Source: Chromera velia (taxonomy: Eukaryota; Sar; Chromeraceae). Taken from it: a stretch of DNA of 45,000 nt. Below are positions 10,073 to 21,875 of this stretch, piece after piece (the first letter of the stretch is position 1; each line of letters begins with the position of its first letter). The stretch lies in assembly GCA_018398765.1 (NCBI GenBank), contig JAHBMJ010005801.1, positions 44,314 through 89,313 on the forward strand, in the 5' to 3' direction. A model generated the notes under the pieces. It was given only the letters and a program-made list of their open reading frames with translations. It ran no database searches and was not told the DNA's origin. The position numbers were made by a program, and so were the translations under genes.

Positions 10073-11296
10073 ATGAAGTCTCTTTCAACAGTTGCAACAC
10101 TTGCAACACTTGCATCTCTTGTAAACGGAGCACCACTTCTCCGTCGCCTCTTTGCTGCCTCTAACGTCGCCTCTGTCACGTTCAATGAGCCCACCGTACC
10201 GGAAGTTGTCTCTCTGAACGGCACCAACTCCACTTCATTGGAGGACTTCGTATTCATTTCCAAGGAAGCCCTTCAGATCGGAAAAGTCCCTGAGAAGGTG
10301 GTAGGAACTTATATGGGCGCATGGCCTAACGGAGTCGCACCTCAGCCCCTCTCTGATCTACCCAAGGAGGTGAACACCATCATGATCAGCTTTGCCACAG
10401 ATGGATCTGCTGACAAGATGGGCAAGGGCCACGGGACTTTCGAGGCCCGATGGGATCACAACGTCTTCACGAAGGAGAAAATTGCTGCCGACAAACAGGC
10501 AAACCCCGATCGTGTGTATTTGATTTCTGTCGGAGGAAGTGCAGACGCAGGAGGAACCTTCTTCACCAAAGTAAGCAACGAGGAATGGATCAACAACGCA
10601 TTCGACTGGCTTGAGGGTCAGATCACTGAACTCGGAGCTGACGGAGCGGAGATGCAGTTTGAGGGTGTCCCCACCTACAACCCTGGTCTTGAGAACTTCA
10701 AGACCTGTATGGAGGGTCTGTTGGCAAGGTTGAAAGCTGCAGGATACATCACGGCAGTTGGACCTTTCTACGGTAGATGGGGGACCAGTCAACAGTACAA
10801 GCTGTTGGACCTCACGAATGTGGACCTTGTGAACATGCAGATGTACGCCAATGGGAGGACATCCGCTAGCGATGTTGTCTCAGATGGTAAAGCAGCAATT
10901 GCAGAACTGCAGGGAAGTGGTAACGCTGGAAAGTTTGTGTTTGGTGCGAATTCTGCTGGTCGTATGAGTGCCGACGTTGCGCTTGAATCCTTTGAGCAGC
11001 TCCTCTCAGAGGAGAGCATCAGAGGCCTGTTCACTTGGGACATTGAGCACTCAGGCCAAGGTGGGTGCAACCCGAAGTACTGTCTCGAGACCACCGCTGC
11101 GGACATCTTGGGTGGGAGTGAGTACAAGGAGGGAAGCTGCGACTGTCCCGGTCAGATCTCCCCGCCTCATGAGGAACACACGGGGTGCGGCATGAGCTGG
11201 GCGGATGCTCAGAACCACTGCGGGAATCCTCTGTGCACTGTGGACGCCGACTGTCCTGGAGACATGAAGTGCTTTGGAGGACTCACCACTTGTTGA
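10073..11296 (+). CDS. Secreted GH18-like (chitinase-like) protein with C-terminal Cys-rich module
   Basis: An intronless gene of 407 residues. Residues 1-19 form a signal peptide (hydrophobic stretch, likely cleavage after VNGA). The body reads as a GH18-type TIM barrel: NTIMISFATDG (101-111), LISVGGSADAGG (150-161, the SxGG-like strand), GADGAEMQFEG (188-198), VNMQMY (253-258) and GLFTWDIEHSG (318-328). In GH18 enzymes the fourth-strand motif is DGxDxDxE. Here it is D190-G-A-E-M-Q-F-E197, so the terminal acid Glu197 is kept but the two inner aspartates are Glu193 and Gln195. The end (371-407) is a Cys-rich module (CGMSWADAQNHCG...CPGDMKCF) resembling small carbohydrate-binding modules of algae and oomycetes. 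It probably binds, and may hydrolyse, a chitin-like or related glycan outside the cell. Catalytic activity is uncertain. Confidence 0.85.
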   Translation: MKSLSTVATLATLASLVNGAPLLRRLFAASNVASVTFNEPTVPEVVSLNGTNSTSLEDFVFISKEALQIGKVPEKVVGTYMGAWPNGVAPQPLSDLPKEVNTIMISFATDGSADKMGKGHGTFEARWDHNVFTKEKIAADKQANPDRVYLISVGGSADAGGTFFTKVSNEEWINNAFDWLEGQITELGADGAEMQFEGVPTYNPGLENFKTCMEGLLARLKAAGYITAVGPFYGRWGTSQQYKLLDLTNVDLVNMQMYANGRTSASDVVSDGKAAIAELQGSGNAGKFVFGANSAGRMSADVALESFEQLLSEESIRGLFTWDIEHSGQGGCNPKYCLETTAADILGGSEYKEGSCDCPGQISPPHEEHTGCGMSWADAQNHCGNPLCTVDADCPGDMKCFGGLTTC

Positions 11297-11766
11297 AAAG
11301 AAAAGACGGAAGGAAATGACTGGGGATGAAATCCTCAATCAGAAAAAAGGGAGGGAGAAATTGATTTGTAGGAGGATGTGCTGGTTGCATTCACGGCCAT
11401 TGCTTTACTCGATTGAGAGGCATGAGTGGATGCATGGGATGAAGGGGATTGGGCGATCAGTCAAATGGCTGTGGAACAGGGGGGGAGGCTCAAAGAAGAC
11501 TCGAGCTCGGAGACTTCTGTCTTTCTTGAATTATTATTTCTTTGTTTCTTTCTCTGTTTTTTTCTTCCTTTCTTTTCTTTTCCTTTCCTTTGATTGTACG
11601 TTTCTTTCTTGGAGTCTTTCCTTTCTTTTCTGTGTTTTTGTTTGAATTTCTTTGTTCGTTTCTGTGCTTGGCTCTGTTTGGTGGTTCTTTCTCGCTTCTT
11701 TCTTTTCTTTGTTGCTTTCTTTCTTTCTTTCTTTCTTTCTTTGTTTGTTTCTCTGTTTCTTTGTTC

Positions 11767-11809
<43 letters not shown>

Positions 11810-12619
11810 TCTCCCTCTCTCTCTCTCTCCCTTTCTTCTCCCTTTCTCTCTTTGGTGTATGTTTGTTGGCTTGAGTGTGCGTGTTGTGAAAGGAATACCC
11901 AAATGAGTGAATGAATGAGTAAAGAAATACAATAAATATTCTCGATTCGGATGGATTCCTCGGGAGGTCCTCCATCTGCCCCTTTCTCCTTCCTCTGTTT
12001 CCTTGACTCTTCTCTCTGATGATCCGAGCTGTCTGTTTGATGATTTTCTTTGCCACTTGGGGCTCGAGGGGTTTCATCATTCTTCTAGCTGTACCTTCGG
12101 GTCAGTTAGTTGGGATCTCCAAAAAATGTAATGACGGACTCACGACCATTCGGAGTGAAGAACTCTCCGTTGCATGGTCGCCTTGTCAATGCCAAATCAA
12201 ATGTGTGAAAGAGGAACTGGATCGGAAGCATTCTGACTCAATTTTCAGCTAGACTTTCAGACTAAAGTTTCAGTTGGTTGCATTACAAGGACAGTACATC
12301 ACCTAGGGCAGCGTTCCATCCTCCCGTCGCCGTATTGATATCGATTTGTCATTTGTATGTCTGAAGATTGACAAGACGCTACTCTAGACGCTACTGTTTA
12401 CGATACTGTTTGTTTCCCTCAGGCTATACACGTTACGCTAGGCGTCACGCCGGTCACGGTTGCCTAGCACGGTTGCATATTTAAAAAAAAAACTGTTCAA
12501 TTAACACCCCATAAGTCTGTTCAACTTCTTTTTTTTTCTTATTTAGAGCCTAAAATTAGAGGTCAAAAGTCCTACAAGCTATAGCTGCTCTAAAGAAATC
12601 TTTAAAAAATATACCCTTT
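11297..12619. other. Gene-end region with long TTTC and CT repeats
   Basis: After the GH18-like stop comes about 200 bases of mixed sequence, then TTTC-rich runs (11530-11760) and a pure (CT)n tract (about 11771-11826). From about 12290 the DNA turns AT-rich. Long open frames across the repeats are an artefact of low complexity. Confidence 0.6.
11700..11845. repeat. (TTTC)n and (CT)n microsatellites
   Basis: Tetranucleotide TTTC units at 11715-11742 are followed by a long CT dinucleotide array with a few CCT interruptions. Confidence 0.9.
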
Positions 12620-13046
12620 AAAACCAGGTTAAATTCCCTGGAGATTTAGTGGAATTTAATGGAATTTACCCTTGGAATTTAGTGGAATTTACCGTCGAAT
12701 CTACTCGTCTAAATTCTACTAAATTCCACAAACTTTGGACACTTATTTATTATGATCTAGAAAGAGACTTCAAAGAGTTAGGAGCTCAAATTAGCAATGC
12801 TTATACACCTTATATAGCTCTATTATAGCCTCCATACTAGCCTTCATAAACACTGTTAATTTGAGCTCCTAACTCTTTCTATATCACGAGAAATAAGCCT
12901 CCAAATTTTGTGGAATTTAGTGGAATTTAGACGAGTAACGAGTAGATTCCACGGTAAATTCCACTAAAATTTATCAAATTCCACTAAATTCTAAGGGTAA
13001 ATTCTATTAAATTCCACTAAATCCCCGGGGAATTTAACCTGGTTTT
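12620..13046. mobile_element. 427-bp fold-back (long terminal inverted repeat) element, MITE-like
   Basis: The element starts AAAACCAGGTTAAATTCCC and ends with the reverse complement (AATTTAACCTGGTTTT). The arms are about 175-190 bases each, close to the whole length. Each arm is built from repeated GGAATTTAGTGGAATTTA-type units (or their complement TAAATTCCACTAAATTCC). Nearer the centre, AAAGAGTTAGGAGCTCAAATTA (from 12772) is matched by its inverse at about 12857-12878, leaving a loop of about 60 bases. A TA dinucleotide occurs next to each end, but I could not fix a target-site duplication. It encodes nothing. This structure fits a non-autonomous fold-back transposon. Confidence 0.75.
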
Positions 13047-14205
13047 GTAAGGTTAATTGATAATTAGTATATTGATTATATATATGATTTAATATGCCAT
13101 GGTTTTCCTAGCGGTTTTCACTAGGGTTTTCAAATTATATAATAAAAACGTGAGGTTTTTGTAATTGTTTCTATCCTATGCCCCAGCGGTTATTACTAGG
13201 CCGCAATAACGGTATAAAGCTATATAGTAGTATACCTATATAAACATATAATCCTGTTACTAGTAATCCTCACACGTACAGTACTATTTACTATTCCTAT
13301 ACTATTTATTATGACACATTGTAATAGGTAATCATCACTAGAATCATCATTGATAATCGCACGTGTCATGAAAACTAGCATTAAAAATTGTACGTGTGAA
13401 CTGCCAGTCTGCTACTATTAGGCCTACAAACACACAGACTGATGATACAGTATACATGCATAAGATGACTTAGGAGAAATTATGTATATATACATACACC
13501 ACTAGTGAATTGTGCGGTGGCCATCGTATCTGACAATCATATTGAATCTTCTAATGATCAAACCCTCTCCCATGATTTCATTCAATCGCCTGTCATGTTT
13601 CATTCTAAGTCAACCCAATTCTTCTTGCAAGTGCTAATGCAAGCGCCACTTGCAACTCTTCAAGTTGTATTTTACACATCCCCAACGCGTCCGAGTCACC
13701 TGGAACTCTTCAAGTTGTTTTTTACACATCGCCAACTTTATTTCATATTCATCGCGTTTTACACTTTGCGACAGTTATACACGGCTTGTTGACGGTAAAC
13801 AGCATTGCTCCTCTTCGCCGTACTTGCGAAACTTGCAGCGAAAGACTTGCACGCGCGTTGCAAAACGCATGGGTGGACTGAACGGCTTTCACCATTGGGT
13901 CATGATGGCTCCCAGGTTTACTCAACATCATCATCGGTCAATGGATTCATCACCATCATCATAATCATCATCAGAGTGCAACTTTATTGCCGATGTTTGC
14001 ACCTCTGCCTGCTACCGCGACGTCCGTCTTGCCTGCATTTTTGGCCGCTGCCGAGGCCCTCCCACTTACCCGTTTGTGTGTACAAACAACAATGAGTCCC
14101 CCAGTGGTCGGTCTGTACTTTTGTATATATTTGACTGGCACCCCATTTGATGCGTTGCAGCGGTATGGAAGAGGACTCTTCAACGACTTTAGTTTCTTCA
14201 TCAAT
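13047..14205. other. AT-rich then mixed intergenic region
   Basis: The DNA is AT-rich up to about 13500, with several short inverted segments. At 13650-13684 and 13701-13735 a near-identical unit (CTCTTCAAGTTGT...TTTTACACATC) is repeated with a 51-base period. A CATCATCAT-type run lies at 13925-13975. No coding region is supported; the 3' untranslated region of the minus-strand dehydrogenase-like gene should fall at the right end. Confidence 0.5.
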
Positions 14206-16874
14206 TCAGGGGACGTCAATGCCCCGGAAAGCCACAGAGCCCAGATCAAAATCGCGTATTTTTCGCACCCCCTCCATTTTGTTCTGCTCTCTTTCCCCCT
14301 GCCCATGCGTAGGCGAGCTGAACCACAACCCCGTGTCAGGAAACCCTTTCGACCAGAACCCCCCGGGCTTTTTTCCAATTTCCTCTGCCACCTCCGGTGT
14401 GTCTGTCAGCTCATTGATCCCGATCACAGCTGCATAAATCAGGTCACCCGTATCCACCAGAACCTCCTGTCTCTCTGACGACCCCCCCTCGACAAGATAC
14501 TTTAAGTCCAAGAAACCCTCTTTGCCTGCATTCCGACTGTTCTGGAGAATGTCCTCCTCAATTCCTGCATGCAGCCAAACGCACGTATATGCAGTGTAGA
14601 AGGCAGCTAGGGACAGGTGAAGGCCGGAGAACATAAGTCAAATGAGAAGCTGAACCACGCACAAGGAGAGGGCTTCTCAGAAAGGCAGGACGTTAACAGG
14701 CAGGAGGGGTAGGCAGACAGGCAGACAGGTATAGCAGAAGACAAACAGAGGGGCACACCTTCAGGTAGACCGGAATTAAAAGCAAGCAAGAGGAGATCAA
14801 TGGGTTGATCCTGAAATGCGGCAGTTCAAGCACAGAAGCCCCCGTCTTTCGAACTAACGCTCTCTTCTCTCGGTCTTCCTCAAAACTAAACGGCACGTAC
14901 CAATTTCTCCCCCTTTCTGTGCTGTGGACAAGTCGGGATGGTATACCTCTCACACAGACACACACAAAGACACACATACTCACGAAGGCACGCAGGCATC
15001 CACTGATTCCATATCCCACACCGCGAGCCCCAAAAGATATCGATATTCCAAAAGCTTCAGGCGCAATCACCCGGAAAAACACAACGCATGACAGTCGACA
15101 CAAGAGGCCTTCACGTCACTGTTTCAGTACGAGTGCAAGCAGTCAAGCGGGAAAGTCAACCGACTGACCAGAGGCAAAAAAGGCAGGAGAGACAGCTCGG
15201 TCGGCAATCGCTTGTCTTACGCCAGCATCGGTCACTCCGTATTCCTTGACAAGATCTGCACACATATACGCACACATCTACTTTTACATGTACACAAAGT
15301 TCGACCTACGTGTGAAAAGAAGACACACAGGGACAGACTCTAAGAGAGAAGCGGACATACATGAGGAAGGAGGCTGACCGTCAATCACCAAAGGGTTGCA
15401 TCGTGCCACCAGGAGTCCATAGAAGAATCCGTCGAGGGCTAGATTCTCGATCTGCAACCCCCCACTCATTCAGTGAACCAGTGATTGCGTCGGGCTTTTC
15501 TACTCTCTTTTCTTTTGGTTCTTGCACAGACATACACATTCGGACGAGATGAATGAATGAGTGATGTGCAAGTGCGTGGCACAATCTGTGAATGTACATC
15601 TCGGTTCTCCCTCTCATTCATTCTCTCTGGCTCCCGACAACGCTGTATGTATGACGGAGAGGAATCTTTTTCTTGTCGCTTGCATGAAAAAACAAAAAGA
15701 GCCAGGACTCAACTCCCTCCACTGCTTTTCTTACATCGGGACCCACTGACAGGCTGTCCTTCTATGTCAGCGATCCAACGGACACACGTACGGTTGAAAA
15801 ACAACTCGCTCACTTCATTGAAAGGACTTCTCGTTTCTGCATTGAAAGAGATTGTTCTCTCGTCCTCTCAGCCTGGTGTCCTGAACAAGATTTGTTCATA
15901 CTGCCAGGCGCATGCAACAATCAGATCAGACGTGACCCATCAACCGCCAAGTACACTCACTGTTCTATAATAATGTCCGACCTGATTTGCGGGAATGTTT
16001 CTCCAAAGATCTTCGAGCAGATCAAACACAGGTCCATAGACGACCTGCTGTACCGCCCCTCTCGTTGCCTTTCCCGCTGCTCCTGTTAGTCTGATGGGCA
16101 CTACACTGCCTGCCTTGTCCTTGATTGGCTTGCCAATGTCCTTCCGAGCTAAGATTTCCAGGAGCTCTAGAGATATTTCCTGGGTGAAGGCGAGGGGCAC
16201 TATGGAGTTCCGCACGTTCTTCAGAATATACTGCAGAAGAGAGGACAGGAGAGAGAGAAGAGGCGAAAAACCAATGACAAAAAGGTGAACTCAGGAGGGG
16301 AGTGAGGGAGCAAAATGCAAGGCTTCTTTCTTGAGAAGGAAGGAGTATGTACGGGAAGGGGGCCGAAAGAAACCAGTGAAGTGAAGGGAGACGATGCCAA
16401 TCGAGGTTGTGGGAAAGTGCTTAGGAGGAAAGGAGGAAAGAAGAGCTAGGAGACAGGCGAGGAAAAGAAGGGACGGAGTCGTGCAAGGTAAAAAAAGAAA
16501 AAAGCGGGGGGGGTTGGTGCTGAGGAAGGAAGGACGCCGTAATTTGGACAGCTGGGCAAGAAGTCGCAAATGGTAAAGAGCGAGCGTTTCACCTGGGAAA
16601 TGAAGGAGGCTCTATCACTCAGCTGATTGCAGGTCTCTGCGGGGGGGGGGAAGATTACGTTGTCTGCATGCAAGCAGAGGAGTAGGGAATCAAACGACGG
16701 AAGGAAAAGTGTACGTTCGACAAAGCTATCAGTAGGGAGAGAAAGCAACCGTGCATGCAGTTACAAAGAAAAATGAAGAAACTGCGGGAACACGCGTACA
16801 TGCATACCGTCACGTATACATGCATCCATACACACACCCAGGGGAGGGGGAATGGGATAGAGAAAGAGACGGGG

Positions 16875-16912
<38 letters not shown>

Positions 16913-17245
16913 GAATGCAGAAGAGATCTTCGTGTATCGGGAGAAAGAAAACGCAACAACGAACCTCTGTCTGCGAGCGTTGTGTTGACGAAGACAGGTT
17001 CCAGAGAGACGAACCGGATTTTATCGTACAGAGGGTGTGCCCTGGTGGCGAGGTGCATGTCCACAATCCAGCCTGACTTGTAGAGTTTCGCCGCGTGGTA
17101 CCCGACTTGACTTATGTCCGTGTGGACTCGCGTGTCAAGGGAGGAGATGGAGACCCAGGTGCTGTACTCAGAAGTCATCTTGTCCTTTACAACACTCCAG
17201 ACTGCATAGAAAGTGCAGTTACACACATACGCATACACATTCATT

Positions 17246-17326
<81 letters not shown>

Positions 17327-18610
17327 CGACCTGCATGGTCAGCCAGATGTGCCCCTCTGGCGGCTGCGAAGTACGCCCAGTCGGTGTCTGCGATGTTGGC
17401 ATGACAGATGGTCCCTGCTGCGTAGATCACGTGGTCGACCCTGTCGTTCAAAACTTCCCTGATGGCGTCTCGCAGCCGGTTATAGTCGTCACTGGAGTCA
17501 GGCATTGGCGTCACGTGCTCGAATGATCCGGCAGCATTGCGAGTGGCTTGTCGCTCATACGCGAAAGAGGGCGTGTTCTGGGCGTCAAAGACGATGTGCG
17601 TATACCTTGAGAAGGCAAAGCAGGAGTAGAAGTTATGTGCTGGTCAATAACTTTGCTGGCCGGGGGAAAGCAGGCAAGTATTCGTTCGAAGGGGAACACG
17701 GAACCGCAGACTCCATCTTCAAGCTTTCAGCTCGCACGATTGTCAAGCGGTCACTTGGAGCCAGTAACAAGAGGGACGGCCGAGGTCTGTGTGAAAGGGC
17801 GATCAACTGTGTACGTGCGAATGTGAACGCAAGATCTTTGAAGGGCTCCCCTGATTCCTTTTCACGGAAGAAGCAAAAACTGTGACGTCTTCGTCGGCCT
17901 TGAAATCCAGTTCATATTACAGGTAGAAGAAGATCCTTGTTCTACACACAGATGGATAGGTGCACTTGCATCAGTCAGGTGTCGTTTGCAACGCAAATTT
18001 CAGTGTCCGTCAAAGTGTCGTATAGCCTCTCAGCGAAGAGATAATCAGGCGCGAACACATGCAGAGGCATGCATGCACCGTTACCTTTGATCGTTGAAGT
18101 GCCAAGTTCTCAGAGGTTCGCGGAGGGCTTCTGGAGCAGTTCTCGACGCTCCCAGAACGCGTCCTGCAGTAATTGAGATTTGTTCATGGGGAAAAATTGC
18201 GACGGGGCTTTGAGTGCACGTTCCCTCTGTACCTTGATGCATGCATGCACGCATGTAAACAAATTGACTGACCTTCGTCTCCAAGAACTTCTAGCATCTG
18301 TGCAACGAACGCCTGACCAATTCCACGGGAGTCGCCTGCAAGGTGAAATGGTTAGGGCACTTTGTGTTTTCTGAGAGACACACACGCGCGCTTGAAGCTC
18401 TCTCTGCTTCTCTAATTGTTGCTGACCGATGATAAGGATATTTGACCCAGAAAGGTCCTGGTGCAGCGCGTTCTTTTCGGGGTCATACTGGAAGTCAGGT
18501 GTCACAACCCCCGCAACCTCTCCTTTGCATTCTGGCTTGGTGCAATAAATACTTGCCTTGCATGCCGACAGAAGCAGAAGGCAGATCAGGGATACGACTC
18601 CCGACTGCAT
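14206..18610 (-). CDS. Short-chain dehydrogenase/reductase-like protein with long C-terminal extension
   Basis: Twelve exons read on minus in matching phase: 18610-18427, 18335-18273, 18163-18085, 17605-17331, 17201-16965, 16636-16593, 16230-15982, 15451-15379, 15255-15169, 15054-14984, 14946-14901, 14564-14206; about 588 residues. Residues 1-19 form a signal peptide or anchor (VVSLICLLLLSACKAS). The Rossmann glycine motif G62-DSRGIG is created across the first splice junction, YAAG at 170-173 replaces the usual NNAG, SISS is at 218-221, and the catalytic pair is Y235-x3-K239 (YHAAK). These mark a classical NAD(P)-dependent SDR fold entering the secretory system. Residues after about 270 include a hydrophobic segment (FGISISFGARGVGYGI) and a tail (DLIYAAVIGINELTD) that match nothing I know. 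Exons 1-8 are solid. The junctions of exons 10-12 are less certain: exon 10 could start at 15108, and exon 12 could start slightly upstream or belong to another gene. Confidence 0.75.
16877..16910. repeat. (GA)n microsatellite in intron
   Basis: A pure GA array lies in the intron after the YxxxK exon of the dehydrogenase-like gene; on the coding strand it is a (CT)n tract close to the donor. Confidence 0.95.
17249..17330. repeat. (CA)n-(GA)n-(GACA)n compound microsatellite
   Basis: CA units at 17249-17278 are followed by GA units to 17312 and GACA units to 17326. On the minus strand the array starts directly after the exon donor at 17330 (GTCGGTCTGTCTGTCT). Confidence 0.95.
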
Positions 18611-19190
18611 TGCTCGACCCAGTTTTAGGCGGGACCCGCTTGGAAGTTACATGGCACTTGCTGCGACACTGAAGACTCACTCTTCCAGGGCGGCTCGACT
18701 TGCTTCAAACGGCATGGTAGTCATGTTCAGACTGTTCGAGCCTTTGTTCCGTCTTCAGCCGATCGAAGGTGCCAGGATCGAACCATCACACATAATCCAC
18801 CTCAGTTCTGACATGCAGAGACTGCATTTCAGCCATGTGCCACTGGCAGGAGCCCGCCGCCCGCGCGTATACGCTCGCATGCAGGCCGCGCGGCCGGGGT
18901 AACGCCCGCGGGATGCATGACCGCCACGGGCCCAAGAGGCCGCACAGCTACGGAGACGCTTCCTGTAGATTTTCGGTTTTCGAGAGACAGTGGAAGCTGT
19001 AGAGGAAGTCTGGTGCTTTCTTGGCCAGCTTCCCAGCGAGCTTTGGAATGTGCTTGCTTGTGATGTGACAGTTGCGTGTGCCAAGAATCAAATCAAGTGA
19101 GTTCAAGTTCATTTTTGAGGTCCGCTTTCTCGATTGACCGTTTCTCCCTCACTTGTCGAGTCCCCCCCACCCAATTCTGTGAGAGGGAGG
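18611..19190. promoter_or_regulatory. Divergent promoter region between dehydrogenase-like and importin genes
   Basis: The two start codons are 580 bases apart and face away from each other, so both promoters must lie here. A GC-rich, CpG-dense patch occupies about 18845-18960 (CCGCCGCCCGCGCG, GGCCGCGCGGCCGGGG). No TATA box is obvious. The 109-residue minus-strand frame inside (19084-18755) is unlikely to be a gene. Confidence 0.5.
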
Positions 19191-21841
19191 ATGGCAGAGC
19201 GGACTGAACAGCTTCTTTCCGCCTTTCTTGTTCCTGGTACGAACAAAGAGGCGTCTGCTGCACTAAGGGATGAGCTGAAAAAGACAGAAACTATCGGGCA
19301 CTTTGCTCAAATTATTTCTTGCAGCGCGCGACCCGAGCTGCGTCAGTTGGCGGCGGTGTTCATGAGGAAGAGGATCCTGCAGCAGTGGGGGAATCTCACA
19401 CCTCAGCACAAGACCGAGCTAAAGCAGCTCCTTCTGAAAAGAATTGCCGAAGAACAAGTGCATCTGGTGCGTGTGAATATTGCGCATGTTGTGTCTGCCA
19501 TTGGAAAAATCGCATTGAATGAGTGGGGCCAAGAGCTCCTTAAATTTCTCGAAGAGTGTGCGGCGTCTCCCACCTCTGACCATCGGGAGTGTGCCATGAT
19601 TGTTTTCCATTCTCTTCTTGCGAATACTGGTCCTGCACTTGTGAGCATGTTCAATTCGTTTGTGATCGTTTTGAAAAAGGGGCTGGAGGACCCCGATAGT
19701 CAGAGAGTTCGGGTGAGAGCCTTGAAGGGCGTCATGGAGTTGGTTCAGTTGGTCGAGAGCAAGGAACACGCAGACACCTTCAGACAGCTGGTGCCCTCCA
19801 TGGTCGCTCTGACCAAAAGTGCACTGGCACAGGGCGACGAGGAGCCCGCAGTTTTGACCATGGAGATATTTCAGGACTCTGTGGAGGCCAACAGCATGGT
19901 CCTGACCAAAGAGGACCTCCCTGATTTAGTGCGATTCGTTTTGGACATCGCCAATTCGAAAGATGTGCCCATGCAGGTGAGTCAGTCCGCCTGTCAGCTG
20001 GAGCTTGGATGTACCCACGCGCTGAATGTGATCCTTTTCTGCGTGTCTTTCTTATTTTCGTTTGTGCCGTCTCCTAGCGCAGTTTCCTTCCCTTTCTTTT
20101 TTCCTCTTACTGACAACGAAATCGAAGCGTCCTATCGCTCTTCGTCCCATACAGTGCGGCATTTTTTTTTTCCCGTCCCCGCAGTCAGCGTTTCCAAACG
20201 CGGAGGAACACACAGGAAGGAAGAAATTCATGCAACGCACAGGCCTGAATCTTCCCCCTGTGCTTCTACGCAAGCGTTGATGTCTGTCTGTGTCTCGGTC
20301 CCCGTCTGCCTGTCACAAGGGAAAGAAAAGGTGGTGTATGTTCTTTGTGTCACGTCAGTGGTCTGCCAGTCAGTCAATCTGGTGAAAAGCAGAAAGGAAG
20401 GGGTAACGAAAGTTTTGATGGACCTGAGAAGATTTTCGGTTTATGAAGAGGCCTTCCCGCAGGAGTTTCTCCAGATTCTCTCTCGTTCTTTCCGCGTCTT
20501 CTTCCTCATGTAGTCCTTGTCTATTTATCTCAACGCACATTGGCGTTTCACTCTCTCCCGCACTTTTCCTGTGCAGGCCAGGAGCCAGGCGTTCGACTTT
20601 GTCCATTACGTGACCAAGTTGAGACCGAAAGTGGTGGTAAAGAACGGCCTCGTGCCTCCGATTCTCGACACCCTATTTTCCCTCTCAGCCGAAGAAGCCC
20701 TCGACGAGGAGGACAGAGAGAGTGCGCCGCTGACAGTAGCCAGTCAAGCTCTGGACTCTCTGGCCATCAACCTTGCTTCCAGAGCCGTCTTCCAGCCTGC
20801 AATGGAAAGAGTGGGACAATGCTTGAAGTCCCCCAACCCCAGAGTGCGTAGGGCTGGGGTCACGTTGATGGGCATTATTTCAGAGGGGTGTGAGGAACCC
20901 ATGAGGCGTCATTTGTCTGAATTAGTCCCCGAGCTTTTCCGTCAGTTCCAAGATCCTGATCCTTCAGTGAGGGAAGCGGCCGGAACAGCGCTCGGCCAGT
21001 TTGCTGAGTGGCTCCAGCCTGAGATCCTCCGCTATCATCAGCAGGCCATGGAGAACTTGGCACCGCACCTAGATTCCCCCGCACGTCCGGTCAGAGAGAA
21101 GTGTCTGTATGCGATTGAGCTTTTTGTGTCCCATCTGACCCCATCCCAGCTGAGGATATACCTCCCTCACCTAGTCCCCAAGCTGCTCCAGATGGCCTGC
21201 GAGGATCCAGCTTCTGAGACAGAGACGCTGTCAGTGCAGACAGCTGCGTGTGCCACTCTGGCAGCGACAGCCGGGCAAGCGAAGGCTGACATCACCCCCT
21301 ATGCCCCTCAGATTTTGCCCGTGTTGCAAAAATTGATGACCCTGACGAAATACGAACACTTGTCGCTCCGTGCCGGTGCGACTGACTGTGCGGGGGCCAT
21401 TGCAAGTGCGATAGGGTTTGAGGCATTTCGGGATTCTTTAGGGACGTTCATGGCTTTAGCTCGGTCAGGGCTCGAGGAGCTTGAGTCGAATGAACTGAGG
21501 GAGGCCACCTATCAGTTCTTCTCTGCCCTTGCCTTCGCCATGAAGGGGGGGTTTGCGGAGTTTCTAGAATCTGCGCTCGGGTACATGCTGGCATCGTGTA
21601 TGCAGCCACTGGTGGGGGGTGCGGGAGAGGACGAAGATGGTCAGGAGGTTTTTTTTTCTGTTCAGTCTATGGGTGCGTGGACGTTTTGAGGGTTTCTTTC
21701 TTTCTTTCTTTCGAGTCGGCTTGTTGGTTTCTATTGTCCAATTTTCGACTTTCAGTCGTCTGTTTGTCCTTTGCCATTGTTTTTTCGTTCTCTGTCCCTG
21801 TTTCGACTTGTCAGGCCCTCCCCGTCTCCTTGTCCTCCCCT

Positions 21842-21875
<34 letters not shown>

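Noticed and set aside
11490..12080. 196-codon minus-strand frame rich in Lys, Arg and Glu
   Set aside because: It is a direct translation of TTTC and CT microsatellites, with no non-repetitive coding signal.
18755..19084. 109-codon minus-strand frame
   Set aside because: It falls in the divergent promoter region, is Arg/Ser-rich through GC content, and has no recognisable motif.
19977..20513. Read-through of the importin first exon into intron 1
   Set aside because: The HEAT pattern stops at the GTGAGT donor and resumes at 20577; the read-through part is compositionally unlike the gene.
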